Of a DNA stretch of 64,000 bases, positions 45,018 to 54,155 are shown one piece after another. The position numbers and the translations under genes were made by a program. Location of the stretch: positions 1-64,000 of the forward strand of contig NZ_VMHN01000007.1 of the NCBI RefSeq assembly GCF_008795955.1, in the 5' to 3' direction. How positions within the stretch are numbered: position 1 is the stretch's first letter; the number at the start of each line of letters is the position of its first letter. This DNA comes from Marinobacter denitrificans (GTDB lineage: Bacteria; Pseudomonadota; Gammaproteobacteria; Pseudomonadales; Oleiphilaceae). Under the pieces are notes generated by a model that did not search any database, was not told the origin of the DNA, and worked only from the letters and a program-made list of their open reading frames with translations.

Positions 45018-46862
45018 TCATGAGTCAGTCGTTTGAGCTTCTGTGGCGTTCACGGTGCGTTGAGCTTCAGCGAGAGCTTCTTCCGCCCGTTTTACCCGGT
45101 CGTGATTCTTGGTGACGGCCCGCTCCAGCTTATCGACGTTGTCCGCATTTTCGGCTTTTGCGTCATCCAGCATGCTTTGCATGGTGTTGAGCTTGGCGAT
45201 CGCCTGGCTGAGCTGTTTCTCCAGGGCCTCGATATCCGGTGCCGGTTCGCTCGCCGGCTCTTCCGGAGCTTTGCTGGGCGCCGTCTCAGGCTGTCCGGCC
45301 TTTGCTTTCTTGCGTGCCAGCGCTTCCTGAACCTGAGCTGCCTTGGCCGCACGCTCACTGGCGGGCTGGGCGGGGCCATCAGGCGTTTCAGCCTGTTCAG
45401 CTTCGGCCTGTTTCCTGGCCTGAGCCTCGGCAGCTGCCTTTGCCCGTTCCTTGCGCCGCTGTTCTTTTTCCTGTTGTTCACGTTCCAGTCTGGCCTGGCG
45501 GGCCTCAAAGCGTTCACGGGCCCGGTCGGCTTTCAGCTGCTCGGCCTGCTGAACCCGGATTTCGCCCTTGGCGGCACGGTAATACTGCACCAGCGGGATG
45601 GAACTGGGGCATACATAGGAGCAGATGCCACACTCGATACAGTCGAACAGATTCAGGTGCTCGGCCTTGTCGAGCTCTCCTGCTTTGGAGTACCAGAACA
45701 GTTGCTGCGGCAGCAGTTCCATCGGGCAGGCCTCGGCGCAGGCGCCGCAACGGATGCAGGGCTGCTCTGGTGCCGGGTCGGGCAGTTCTTTCTCTGTGGC
45801 CGCAATCACACAGTTGGTGGTTTTTACCACCGGCACGGCGGGTGTTTCCAGTGTGTAACCCATCATCGGGCCGCCCAGCACTAGTCGGTGGAGTGCATTT
45901 TCGTCCAGTCCGCCCCGGGACAGCAGGTAATCGATCGGGGTGCCGATCAACACTTCAAAATTACCGGGATTGGTGACAGCCTGGCCGGTCACCGTGGTGA
46001 TGCGGGAGATCAGCGGCTCCCCCCGGAAAATCGCAGCCGACACGGCGATGGCCGTGCCCACGTTTTGGCACATGACGCCGATGTCCGCCGGGATACCGCC
46101 GCTGGGCACCTCCATCCCGGTGAGGATCTGGATAAGCTGTTTTTCACCGCCGGAGGGGTATTTGGTGGGTATGACGGCAATTTCCGTCTGGGTGCCGTCT
46201 GCCGCCTTCTTCAAAGCCGCAATGGCCTCCGGTTTGTTATCTTCGACGGCAATAACGCAACGTTCCGGGCGCAGGATCCAGGCCATGATGCGCAATCCGG
46301 CAAGAATTTCGTCCGCTTTCTCCCTCATGGCCATGTCGTCAGCGGTGATGTAGGGCTCGCATTCGGCGCCGTTCAGAATCAGCGTGTTTACTTTGCGATC
46401 CTTGGGTGGGCGCAGCTTTATATTGGTGGGAAAACCGGCGCCCCCCATGCCTGAAATTCCCGCCTCCCGGATCAGGTCCAGTACCGTTTCCCGATCCTGT
46501 TCGCGATAGCTGGCGATTGGGCTGAGGGTTATCCATTCATCCTGGCCGTCCGGTCGCAGTGTGATACACCAGTCACTCATACCCGAAGGGTGAGGAACGG
46601 GTTGCAGGCTGATGGATTCGATGGTGCCGGAGGTGGGGGCATGGACCGGCACACCCATGCCGCCAGTAACGTCGGCGACCTTCTGGCCCTTCAGTACCCG
46701 CTCACCGATGGCGACGCAGGGCTCGGCTGGCTCACCGATGTGTTGTTGCAGCGGCAGTACCAGTAGCGGAGGAACCCCTGCCTTCTTGATGGGCTGCGTG
46801 GTGGAGATGTGCTTGTTCTCGGCAGGATGGATGCCGCCAGAGAAGTCCCAAAGCTGTGTCAT
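45018..46862 (-). CDS. rsxC: electron transport complex subunit RsxC
   Basis: 614 aa peripheral subunit with NADH- and FMN-binding regions (GGAGFPTNIKL, LNGAECEPYITADDMAMREK) and two 4Fe-4S clusters (CIRCGACAEACPMELLPQQL and CIECGICSYVCPSSIP). After about residue 440 comes a long Lys/Arg/Glu/Ala-rich coiled coil with low complexity, variable in this family and probably membrane- or partner-facing. It overlaps rsxB by one base (TGATG). Confidence 0.95.
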   Translation of the reverse strand: MTQLWDFSGGIHPAENKHISTTQPIKKAGVPPLLVLPLQQHIGEPAEPCVAIGERVLKGQKVADVTGGMGVPVHAPTSGTIESISLQPVPHPSGMSDWCITLRPDGQDEWITLSPIASYREQDRETVLDLIREAGISGMGGAGFPTNIKLRPPKDRKVNTLILNGAECEPYITADDMAMREKADEILAGLRIMAWILRPERCVIAVEDNKPEAIAALKKAADGTQTEIAVIPTKYPSGGEKQLIQILTGMEVPSGGIPADIGVMCQNVGTAIAVSAAIFRGEPLISRITTVTGQAVTNPGNFEVLIGTPIDYLLSRGGLDENALHRLVLGGPMMGYTLETPAVPVVKTTNCVIAATEKELPDPAPEQPCIRCGACAEACPMELLPQQLFWYSKAGELDKAEHLNLFDCIECGICSYVCPSSIPLVQYYRAAKGEIRVQQAEQLKADRARERFEARQARLEREQQEKEQRRKERAKAAAEAQARKQAEAEQAETPDGPAQPASERAAKAAQVQEALARKKAKAGQPETAPSKAPEEPASEPAPDIEALEKQLSQAIAKLNTMQSMLDDAKAENADNVDKLERAVTKNHDRVKRAEEALAEAQRTVNATEAQTTDS

Positions 46863-47440
46863 CAGGCGCTGGCCCCCTGGCGGTCCGTGGCAATCACGCC
46901 GGATTTCGGGGGTGTCCAGGTCCAGGCGCGGATGTCCGGTTCTACCGTTACCATGTCTATGCAGTCCACCGGGCAGGGCTCAACGCAAAGGTCACAACCG
47001 GTGCACTCACTCTCAATGACCGTATGCATATGCTTGGCGGCGCCCAGAATGGCATCCACGGGGCATGCCTGGATGCACTTGGTGCAGCCGATGCATTCGT
47101 CTTCACGGATAATCGCGACGCGTTTGGCCTGCTCTACACCGTGCTCCGCATCCAGTGGCTGGGGCTCAACATCCAGGAGGTCCGCCAGGGCCTTGATGGT
47201 GGTTTCGCCACCGGGAGGGCACTTGTTGATGGCATCGCCATTGGCAATGGATTCGGCGTAGGGGCGACAGCCGGGGAAGCCACACTGCCCGCATTGGGTC
47301 TGGGGCAACAGGGAATCGATCTGGTCGACGAGCGGGTTACCTTCCACCCGGAAGCGCTCGGAGGCGAATCCCAACAGGCCGCCAAAGACGACGGCGAGCG
47401 CGAGCAGAACCACTACCGCAATCAGTATGCTCGTCCACAT
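46862..47440 (-). CDS. rsxB: electron transport complex subunit RsxB
   Basis: 192 aa. One N-terminal membrane helix, then an Fe-S domain (LLPQTQCGQCGFPGCRPYAE) and two ferredoxin-type 4Fe-4S motifs (CIGCTKCIQACPVDAI and CTGCDLCVEPCPVDCI). It passes electrons between the soluble donor and the membrane flavins. It follows rsxA after 15 bases. Confidence 0.96.
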   Translation of the reverse strand: MWTSILIAVVVLLALAVVFGGLLGFASERFRVEGNPLVDQIDSLLPQTQCGQCGFPGCRPYAESIANGDAINKCPPGGETTIKALADLLDVEPQPLDAEHGVEQAKRVAIIREDECIGCTKCIQACPVDAILGAAKHMHTVIESECTGCDLCVEPCPVDCIDMVTVEPDIRAWTWTPPKSGVIATDRQGASA

Positions 47441-47455
47441 AACTCAAACGCTCCG

Positions 47456-48037
47456 TCAGACGCTGACCAGGCCGGTAAAGCCCAGGAAAGCCAGTGACAT
47501 CAACCCGGCGGTTACCATGCCTATGGCCGCACCCCGGAAGGCGACCGGCACATCCGCTACGGCGATGCGCTCCCGCATGGCGGCGAAGAGCACCAGTACC
47601 AGGGAAAAACCGGCAGCGGCACCGAAACCGTACAGGACAGATTCAACGAAGTTGTTGTTTTTGTTGATGTTGAGCAGGGCAACGCCCAGAACCGCACAAT
47701 TGGTGGTGATCAGTGGCAGGAAGATGCCCAGTACCCGGTAGAGCAGGGGGCTGGTCTTGCGAACCACCATTTCCGTGAACTGTACTACCACGGCAATGAC
47801 CAGAATAAACGTAATGGTTCGCAAAAATGCCAGGTCCAGCGGCTCCAGAAGGTAGGTATAGGCCAGGTAGCTGCAGACCGAGGCAAGAGTCAGCACGAAC
47901 GTGGTGGCCAGCGACATACCCATGGCCGTTTCCAGTTTTCCGGACACGCCCATGAAAGGGCACAGCCCCAGAAACTGAACCAGCACAAAATTATTCACCA
48001 GTATGGTACTGACCAGGATCAGCAGATACTCAGTCAT
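47456..48037 (-). CDS. rsxA: electron transport complex subunit RsxA
   Basis: 193 aa membrane subunit with six helices; LVNNFVLVQFLGLCPFMGVS, LPLITTNCAVLGVALLNINK and ALGFGAAAGFSLVLVLFAAM-type segments identify it. RsxA and RsxE are inverted homologues and carry the ion-translocation core with shared membrane Cys residues. It is the first rsx gene, 12 bases after metG on the same strand. Confidence 0.95.
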   Translation of the reverse strand: MTEYLLILVSTILVNNFVLVQFLGLCPFMGVSGKLETAMGMSLATTFVLTLASVCSYLAYTYLLEPLDLAFLRTITFILVIAVVVQFTEMVVRKTSPLLYRVLGIFLPLITTNCAVLGVALLNINKNNNFVESVLYGFGAAAGFSLVLVLFAAMRERIAVADVPVAFRGAAIGMVTAGLMSLAFLGFTGLVSV

Positions 48038-48049
48038 CAGCCCGCACCA

Positions 48050-50083
48050 TTACATAATCCGCATGCCGGGGGTGGCGCCCGAATCAGGGGAAAGAATGAA
48101 AATCTCCTTACCCCCGGGGCCGGCTGCCAGCACCATGCCTTCGGACATGCCGAACTTCATTTTCCGGGGCTTGAGGTTGGCAACCATCACGGTCAGTCGC
48201 CCCTCCAGTTCCTCCGGCTTGTAAGCAGACTTGATACCAGCAAACACGTTGCGTTCGCCATGCCCTACGTCAAGTGTGAGACGAAGAAGCTTGTCTGCAC
48301 CTTCAACATGCTCTGCTTTGACAATTTTTACTACCCGGAGGTCCACTTTTGCGAAATCCCCGAATTCTATCTCATCGGCGATCGGCTCAAGATTGGCTTC
48401 CGGCGCCTTCTGTCCCGTCGCAGCAGGCAATTCCTCCTTGGAGGCGTCCAGCATTTTTTCGATCTGTGCCATGTCCACGCGGTTCATCAGCGGCTTGAAT
48501 TTGTTGATGCCGTGGTTTTCAAGCCGATGTGCACGCTGGTTCCAGTCCAGCGGGGCATTCAGGAATGCCTCCGAAGCCCTGGCGGTTTCCGGAAGTACCG
48601 GAGCCAGGTAGGTCATCAGCAACTGAAACATGTTGATGGCGTTGGTGCAGATGGCCTGCAGGTTTTCGTCCTGGCCTTCCTGTTTGGCAATCACCCAGGG
48701 CTGCTCGTCGTTCACATACTGGTTGGCGATATCCGCCAGTTCCATGATGCGACGCATGGCGCGGCCAAATTCCCGGGCCTCGTAGAAATCGGCAATTTCT
48801 GTGCCGGCGTCAATAAACTCTTTCAGCTTGTCGTGCTCGGTAACGGTTCCAAGCTGGCCATCGAAACGCTTGGTGATAAACCCGGCACTGCGGCTGGCAA
48901 TGTTCACCACCTTGCCCACCAGGTCTGAGTTGACCCGCGCAGCGAAGTCTTCCAGGTTCAGGTCCATGTCATCGACACTGCCGGTGAGCTTGGCGGCAAA
49001 GTAATAGCGCAGGTACTCCGGGTTCAGGTGGTCCAGATAGGTGCGGGCCATGATAAAGGTGCCGCGGGACTTGGACATCTTCTTGCCATTGACCGTCACA
49101 AAACCATGAGCCCAGACCGCAGTCGGGGTGCGGAAACCGGCACTGTGGAGCATGGATGGCCAGAACAGGGCGTGGAAGTTGATGATGTCCTTGCCGATGA
49201 AGTGATACACCTCGGCGGTGGAATCCGCTTTCCAGAAATGCTCGAAATCAATGCCTTCCCGGTTGCACAGATTCTTGAAGCTGGCCAGGTAGCCGATGGG
49301 AGCGTCGAGCCAGACATAGAAATACTTGCCCGGTGCATCCGGAATCTCGAAACCGAAGTAGGGCGCATCGCGGCTGATATCCCACTCCTGAAGGCCGGCA
49401 TCCAGCCATTCGGCCAACTTGTTGGCGACCTGGGGTTGCAGGGTGCCACTTCGGGTCCAGTTGGCGAGAAAGTCCGCGAATTCCGGCAGCCGGAAGAAGT
49501 AGTGTTCCGACTCCTTCTCAACGGGGGTAGCACCGGAAACCGCCGAGCGGGGGTTGATCAGCTCCGCCGGGGTGTAGGTGGCACCGCAGGCCTCACAGTT
49601 GTCGCCGTACTGGTCCTCGGTCTTGCACTTGGGGCAGGTGCCCTTGATGAAGCGGTCCGCCAGGAACATGTTCTTTTCAGGATCGTACGCCTGGGTGATC
49701 TTGCGGGTAGCGATGTGGCCGTTTTCCTGCAACTGGCGGTAGATATATTCCGAGAACTGACGGTTTTCTTCGGAATGGGTGGTGTAATAGTTGTCGAAGC
49801 GGATATGGAAACCACCGAAATCTTCCTGGTGCTCCTCCCGTATACGATCAATCAGATTCTCGGACGAAATGCCCTCCCGCTCGGCACGCAGCATGATCGC
49901 GGTACCGTGGGCGTCGTCAGCACAGACGTAGTAGCAGTTCTGGCCACGCATTTTCTGATAGCGCACCCAGATATCGGTCTGAATGTATTCCAGCAGATGG
50001 CCGAGATGGATGGGGCCATTGGCATACGGCAGGGCGCTGGTTACCAGAATATCGCGCTGTTGCTTTGAACTCGCTTGCGTCAT
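48050..50083 (-). CDS. metG: methionyl-tRNA synthetase
   Basis: 677 aa from the ATG at 50083 (MTQASSKQQRDILVTSALPY); an in-frame GTG at 50125 would add 14 residues unlike the family. Class I signature HLGH in YANGPIHLGHLLEY, KMSKS in GKKMSKSRGTFIMA, and the CPKC...CEAC zinc knuckle. The C-terminal tRNA-binding OB domain starts near FGDFAKVDLRVVKIVKAEHV, so this is the dimeric long form. Divergent from mrp. Confidence 0.96.
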   Translation of the reverse strand: MTQASSKQQRDILVTSALPYANGPIHLGHLLEYIQTDIWVRYQKMRGQNCYYVCADDAHGTAIMLRAEREGISSENLIDRIREEHQEDFGGFHIRFDNYYTTHSEENRQFSEYIYRQLQENGHIATRKITQAYDPEKNMFLADRFIKGTCPKCKTEDQYGDNCEACGATYTPAELINPRSAVSGATPVEKESEHYFFRLPEFADFLANWTRSGTLQPQVANKLAEWLDAGLQEWDISRDAPYFGFEIPDAPGKYFYVWLDAPIGYLASFKNLCNREGIDFEHFWKADSTAEVYHFIGKDIINFHALFWPSMLHSAGFRTPTAVWAHGFVTVNGKKMSKSRGTFIMARTYLDHLNPEYLRYYFAAKLTGSVDDMDLNLEDFAARVNSDLVGKVVNIASRSAGFITKRFDGQLGTVTEHDKLKEFIDAGTEIADFYEAREFGRAMRRIMELADIANQYVNDEQPWVIAKQEGQDENLQAICTNAINMFQLLMTYLAPVLPETARASEAFLNAPLDWNQRAHRLENHGINKFKPLMNRVDMAQIEKMLDASKEELPAATGQKAPEANLEPIADEIEFGDFAKVDLRVVKIVKAEHVEGADKLLRLTLDVGHGERNVFAGIKSAYKPEELEGRLTVMVANLKPRKMKFGMSEGMVLAAGPGGKEIFILSPDSGATPGMRIM

Positions 50084-50246
50084 GTTTTGGTCCGAACCTT
50101 CATTCGTCAGGAGTTGGGCGTTCACGTTTGCCGGCCATGTTCAGGGTCAAAACTCCTTATGGCCAGAAACGGGCACAGATGATACCTTCCAAGCAAAGTT
50201 TTTTCACCCGAAACACCTGCTTTCAGCGCTTTATCCGGAGACTCCG

Positions 50247-51347
50247 ATGGCACAGATTTCACAGCACGCACTGGAAACCGCCGTAAAACAGTACCGCGAC
50301 CCGTACCTCGGCAAGGACCTTTACGAGCTCGGTGCCGTGAAATCCCTGACAACGGATGACAACGGCAAGGTGACAGCCATGATCGAGCTGCCATACCCGT
50401 CGAAAGGGATTGCCGGCGCTCTGAAAGAGCTGCTCACCAATGCCCTGGACGATGTTGACGGCGTCGAGACCGTGGATGTTCATGTTGGCCAGCGAATCCA
50501 CTCCCACAAAGGTCAGAAAGACATCCAGTCCGTCCCCGGTGTGAAAAACATTATCGCCGTCGCCTCCGGCAAGGGCGGTGTGGGCAAATCCACCACCGCC
50601 GTCAACCTGGCCCTGGCGCTGCATGCCGAAGGCGCCCGCGTCGGCATCCTGGATGCCGACATCTACGGCCCCAGCATCGGTATGATGCTGGGTGTACCCG
50701 AAGGAAAACGCCCGGAAACCCGTGAGAACAAATACTTCGTGCCCATGGAGGCCCACGGCCTGCAGGCCAACTCCATGGCCTTCGTGGTCACCGACAAAAC
50801 CCCCATGGTCTGGCGCGGGCCCATGGTCAGCGGCGCCGTCATGCAGTTACTGCAGCAGACTCTCTGGAACGAACTGGACTACCTGATACTGGACATGCCC
50901 CCAGGCACTGGCGACATCCAGCTCACCATCGCCCAGAAAGTCCCGGTCACCGGTGCGGTCATTGTGACCACGCCCCAGGACATCGCCCTGCTGGACGGCA
51001 AGAAAGGCATTGAAATGTTCCGCAAGGTGGAAATCCCGGTATTGGGCGTGGTGGAAAATATGAGCGTCCACATCTGCAGCAACTGCGGTCACGAAGAGCC
51101 CCTCTTCGGCCACGGCGGCGGCGAACGCATCGCCGAAGAATACGACACTACGTTGCTGGGCCAGCTCCCATTGCACATGACCATCCGCGAACAGACCGAC
51201 AGCGGTACCCCCTCTGTTGTGGCAGAACCGGACTCGGAAGTGGCCAGACGCTACAAGGACATCGCCCGAAGGGTAGGCGCGGAACTTTCCACCCGTGAAA
51301 GAAACCTGACGGGCTCGATCTCCAGCGTTTCTGTAACCGAGCACTGA
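50247..51347 (+). CDS. mrp: Mrp/ApbC iron-sulfur cluster carrier ATPase
   Basis: 366 aa from the ATG at 50247, which has CCGGAG upstream. An N-terminal MIP18 (DUF59) domain (about 1-80) precedes a deviant Walker A, ASGKGGVGKSTTAVNLA, and the switch DIYGPSIGMMLG. The CxxC motif in HICSNCGHEEPLFG binds the bridging 4Fe-4S cluster at the dimer interface. It transfers clusters to apo-proteins. The metG-mrp divergent pair is conserved in relatives. Confidence 0.95.
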   Translation: MAQISQHALETAVKQYRDPYLGKDLYELGAVKSLTTDDNGKVTAMIELPYPSKGIAGALKELLTNALDDVDGVETVDVHVGQRIHSHKGQKDIQSVPGVKNIIAVASGKGGVGKSTTAVNLALALHAEGARVGILDADIYGPSIGMMLGVPEGKRPETRENKYFVPMEAHGLQANSMAFVVTDKTPMVWRGPMVSGAVMQLLQQTLWNELDYLILDMPPGTGDIQLTIAQKVPVTGAVIVTTPQDIALLDGKKGIEMFRKVEIPVLGVVENMSVHICSNCGHEEPLFGHGGGERIAEEYDTTLLGQLPLHMTIREQTDSGTPSVVAEPDSEVARRYKDIARRVGAELSTRERNLTGSISSVSVTEH

Positions 51348-51385
51348 TCGACGAGAACGGACAGGTCCCCGCAAGCTGTCAGATC

Positions 51386-51493
51386 GCGGCTGCGGAGAGG
51401 ATGGGTTTGAAACTGTGAAAAACATGGATGTTTTTCTCAAGCCTACATGGACGTATTAACGGCGTGTTTCAAACCCGTCCTCTTCGCAGCCGC
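51386..51493 (+). ncRNA. TwoAYGGAY-like structured element in mrp-dcd spacer
   Basis: A nested palindrome of 108 bases. Outer arms 51386-51413 and 51466-51493 are complementary over 28 bases with two mismatches. Inside are GAAAAAC-ATGGAT-GTTTTTC (51417-51436, perfect 7-bp stem) and TAC-ATGGAC-GTA (51444-51455). Both loops fit AYGGAY. The outer arms share no sequence with those of the kdsA-eno element although the layout is the same, which argues for selection on structure. It follows mrp by 38 bases and could also act as a transcription terminator. Function unknown. Confidence 0.7.
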
Positions 51494-51608
51494 AGCCCCC
51501 AATTTTGCAAGTCCGGGCCCGGTCAAAATTAGCAGGCAAGGCTTCGACAGTCATTAAGTGAACAGGTAAACTACCGCCTCTCTTTTTTATGGATACGAGA
51601 CACCACCC

Positions 51609-52175
51609 ATGAGCATCAAATCCGATCGCTGGATCCGCAGGATGTCCCAGGAACACGGCATGATCGAACCCTTCGAGTATGATCAGGTCCGTGAGTCCGA
51701 AAAAGGCCGCGTCATCTCCTACGGCACCTCCAGCTACGGTTACGACGTGCGCTGCAGCAACGAGTTCAAAATCTTCACCAACGTCCACTCCGCCACCGTG
51801 GACCCGAAGAACTTCGACGAAAACAGCTTTGTGAATTACACGGGCGACGTTTGCATCATCCCGCCCAATTCCTTCGCACTGGCCCGTACCGTGGAATACT
51901 TCCGTATCCCCCGCAGTGTATTGACCATCTGTCTGGGTAAGTCCACCTACGCGCGTTGCGGCATCATCGTCAATGTCACGCCGCTGGAGCCGGAATGGGA
52001 AGGGCAGGTGACTCTGGAGTTTTCCAACACCACCAATCTGCCGGCCAAAATCTACGCCAATGAAGGCGTTGCCCAGATGCTGTTCTTCGAGTCTGACGAA
52101 ATCTGCGAAACCAGCTATAAAGACCGGGGAGGGAAGTACTTCGGGCAGACAGGTGTGACCCTGCCGCGGACATGA
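51609..52175 (+). CDS. dcd: dCTP deaminase
   Basis: 188 aa trimeric enzyme that deaminates dCTP to dUTP, feeding thymidylate synthesis. SYGTSSYGYDVRCSNEFKIF, LGKSTYARCGIIVNVTPLEP and WEGQVTLEFSNTTNLPAKIY (with the catalytic Glu) are diagnostic. It has a 261-base upstream gap holding the palindromic element. Confidence 0.97.
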   Translation: MSIKSDRWIRRMSQEHGMIEPFEYDQVRESEKGRVISYGTSSYGYDVRCSNEFKIFTNVHSATVDPKNFDENSFVNYTGDVCIIPPNSFALARTVEYFRIPRSVLTICLGKSTYARCGIIVNVTPLEPEWEGQVTLEFSNTTNLPAKIYANEGVAQMLFFESDEICETSYKDRGGKYFGQTGVTLPRT

Positions 52176-52203
52176 GTGGCTTTAGCCCCAGGAGACATCC
52201 ACA

Positions 52204-52803
52204 GTGAATGCCAATCAGTTTCTGAAAGCGGTATCACAACTGCAGGGCTGGCGGGAATTCACCTTCCTGATGGCCCTCGCGGAGCGCTCCTTTCCCAATT
52301 ACGCCCTGTTTGCGGATGCAGTTGAGCTGAAAACCGGTGCAAAAATGCGGCAGTTGCTCGATCTGGGCTGGGAAATGCTGCAAAAGGACGCGTCCGAAGC
52401 GGCCATTCCCCAGCTGTTGGCCAAACTGGAAGCCCTGTCACCGGATGTGGATGCCTACGACGCCTATGGGGTCTATCCGGCTTTCGATTTCTGCCAGCTG
52501 CTCGAGCAGGCGCTGTTGAACCGCTTGAACCCGGGCAAGCATCGCGCAACGGATGCCTCCCAGATGGCCACGGCCACGGTAATGAACTTTATCGAGCTGT
52601 CGGAAGGGGAGGATCTGGACGAAGACGAACTGGTACGGCTGTTGGAGCAGCACCCGCTGATGAAAGAAGACAAAGTCTTCCAGCGTGAGCTGATTCTTGC
52701 TCTGAAGCGCCAGCGCACTCCCACCAGCCAGTTTGTGGAGCGCATCCGGGAGGATGCCGCCAACGAGGGCGTGAGTAACCTCGGCATATCCCTTAACGAC
52801 TGA
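52204..52803 (+). CDS. DUF416 family protein (YjaG-like)
   Basis: 199 aa soluble helical protein, GTG start behind AGGAG. WREFTFLMALAERSFPNYAL and the YPAFDFCQLLEQALLNRLNP segment match the DUF416/YjaG family, whose function is unknown. It follows dcd by 28 bases on the same strand and precedes avtA by 69 bases. Confidence 0.8.
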   Translation: MNANQFLKAVSQLQGWREFTFLMALAERSFPNYALFADAVELKTGAKMRQLLDLGWEMLQKDASEAAIPQLLAKLEALSPDVDAYDAYGVYPAFDFCQLLEQALLNRLNPGKHRATDASQMATATVMNFIELSEGEDLDEDELVRLLEQHPLMKEDKVFQRELILALKRQRTPTSQFVERIREDAANEGVSNLGISLND

Positions 52804-52872
52804 CCGGCGGTGGCGCCGGCTCTGTCCTACACTGGGATTACAACCCGCTTTTAACCGGTACAGACAAACACC

Positions 52873-54150
52873 ATGAAACTCTCTTCGTTCGGTCGAAAAT
52901 TCACCGCGGATGCGGGCATCACCTCACTGATGGATGACCTTGGTAATGCACTGGCCTCCGGCGATGACATGATCATGATGGGCGGAGGCAATCCCGGCCA
53001 TATTCCGGAAATCCAGGAGCGGGTTCAGCAGATTCTGGCGGACATGGCGCGGAATGAGGGTGACACGCGGCGGTTAGTGGGAATTTATGATCCGCCCCAG
53101 GGCGAGAAGCAGTTCATTGCGTCGTTGGCGGAGCTGCTGAACCGGGAGTACGGTTGGGGGCTGAAGCCTGAGAACATCGCCCTTACGAACGGCAGTCAGG
53201 CGGCGTTCTTCATGTTGTTCAATATGTTCGGCGGCGATTATGGTGAGGGAATGCGCAAACACATCCTGCTGCCCCTGGCGCCGGAATATATCGGTTACGC
53301 CGATGCTGGCATCGAACCCGGCCTGTTCCACGCCGTGCAACCGGATATTTCCTTTACCGATGCCCATGAGTTCAAATATCGCGTGGATTTTGATGCGGTT
53401 GAAGTCACCGGCGAAACCGGCGCCATTTGTGTTTCTCGCCCCACCAATCCAACCGGTAACGTGGTAACGGATGACGAACTGGCCCGGCTGGAAATCATGG
53501 CGCGCCAGCACAATATTCCACTGATTGTGGATGGGGCCTATGGCACACCTTTCCCGAATCTTCTGTTTGTGGATGCAACGCCGCACTGGAACGAGCAGGT
53601 TATCCTGTGCCTCAGCCTGTCGAAGTTCGGCCTGCCCGCGGTGCGCACCGGTATTGTTATCGCGGCGGAGCCCGTGATCAAGGCATTGTCGAGCATTAAT
53701 GCCATCATGAACCTCGCCACGGGCAGCTTTGGCGCCATGCTGGCTGAGCCTCTGGTGCGCTCGGGGGAAATCCTGTCGCTCAGCCGCGATGTGGTCTGCC
53801 CATTCTACAAGGCCAAGATGGAACGGGCGGTCGCCGTGTTCCGTAGCGCCATGGGCGAAGACAGTTGCCGCTGGTATGTCCACAAACCCGAGGGCGCCAT
53901 GTTCCTGTGGTTATGGTTCCCTGATCTGCCGATTACCAGCCTTGAGCTCTATCAGCGGTTGAAAGAGCGGGGTGTACTGGTGGTGTCCGGGCACTACTTT
54001 TTCCCGGGGTTGCCGGATGAGGAGTGGCGTCATCGCCACGAATGCCTGCGGGTTACCTACTCACAGGAGGATGAGCGGGTTGCGGAAGGGTTGCGCATTA
54101 TCGCTGAGGAAGTGAAAGCGGTCTGGGCCGCCGTCAGTCCCCGGCGCTGA
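52873..54150 (+). CDS. avtA: valine--pyruvate aminotransferase
   Basis: 425 aa class I PLP-dependent aminotransferase. GGGNPGHIPEIQERVQQIL at the N-terminus, CVSRPTNPTGNVVTDDEL, IVDGAYGTPFPNLLF and the PLP lysine in LSLSKFGLPAVRTGIVIA fit AvtA, which makes valine or alanine by transamination with pyruvate. Substrate choice within the family is inferred from this overall resemblance. It converges on the DUF3108 gene. Confidence 0.87.
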   Translation: MKLSSFGRKFTADAGITSLMDDLGNALASGDDMIMMGGGNPGHIPEIQERVQQILADMARNEGDTRRLVGIYDPPQGEKQFIASLAELLNREYGWGLKPENIALTNGSQAAFFMLFNMFGGDYGEGMRKHILLPLAPEYIGYADAGIEPGLFHAVQPDISFTDAHEFKYRVDFDAVEVTGETGAICVSRPTNPTGNVVTDDELARLEIMARQHNIPLIVDGAYGTPFPNLLFVDATPHWNEQVILCLSLSKFGLPAVRTGIVIAAEPVIKALSSINAIMNLATGSFGAMLAEPLVRSGEILSLSRDVVCPFYKAKMERAVAVFRSAMGEDSCRWYVHKPEGAMFLWLWFPDLPITSLELYQRLKERGVLVVSGHYFFPGLPDEEWRHRHECLRVTYSQEDERVAEGLRIIAEEVKAVWAAVSPRR

Positions 54151-54155
54151 GCTGT

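Noticed and set aside
49028..50068. 346-codon open frame on the plus strand opposite metG
   Set aside because: It lies wholly inside metG, which is certain from its HIGH, KMSKS and zinc motifs. Long antisense frames are expected in GC-rich coding DNA and the translation shows no domain.
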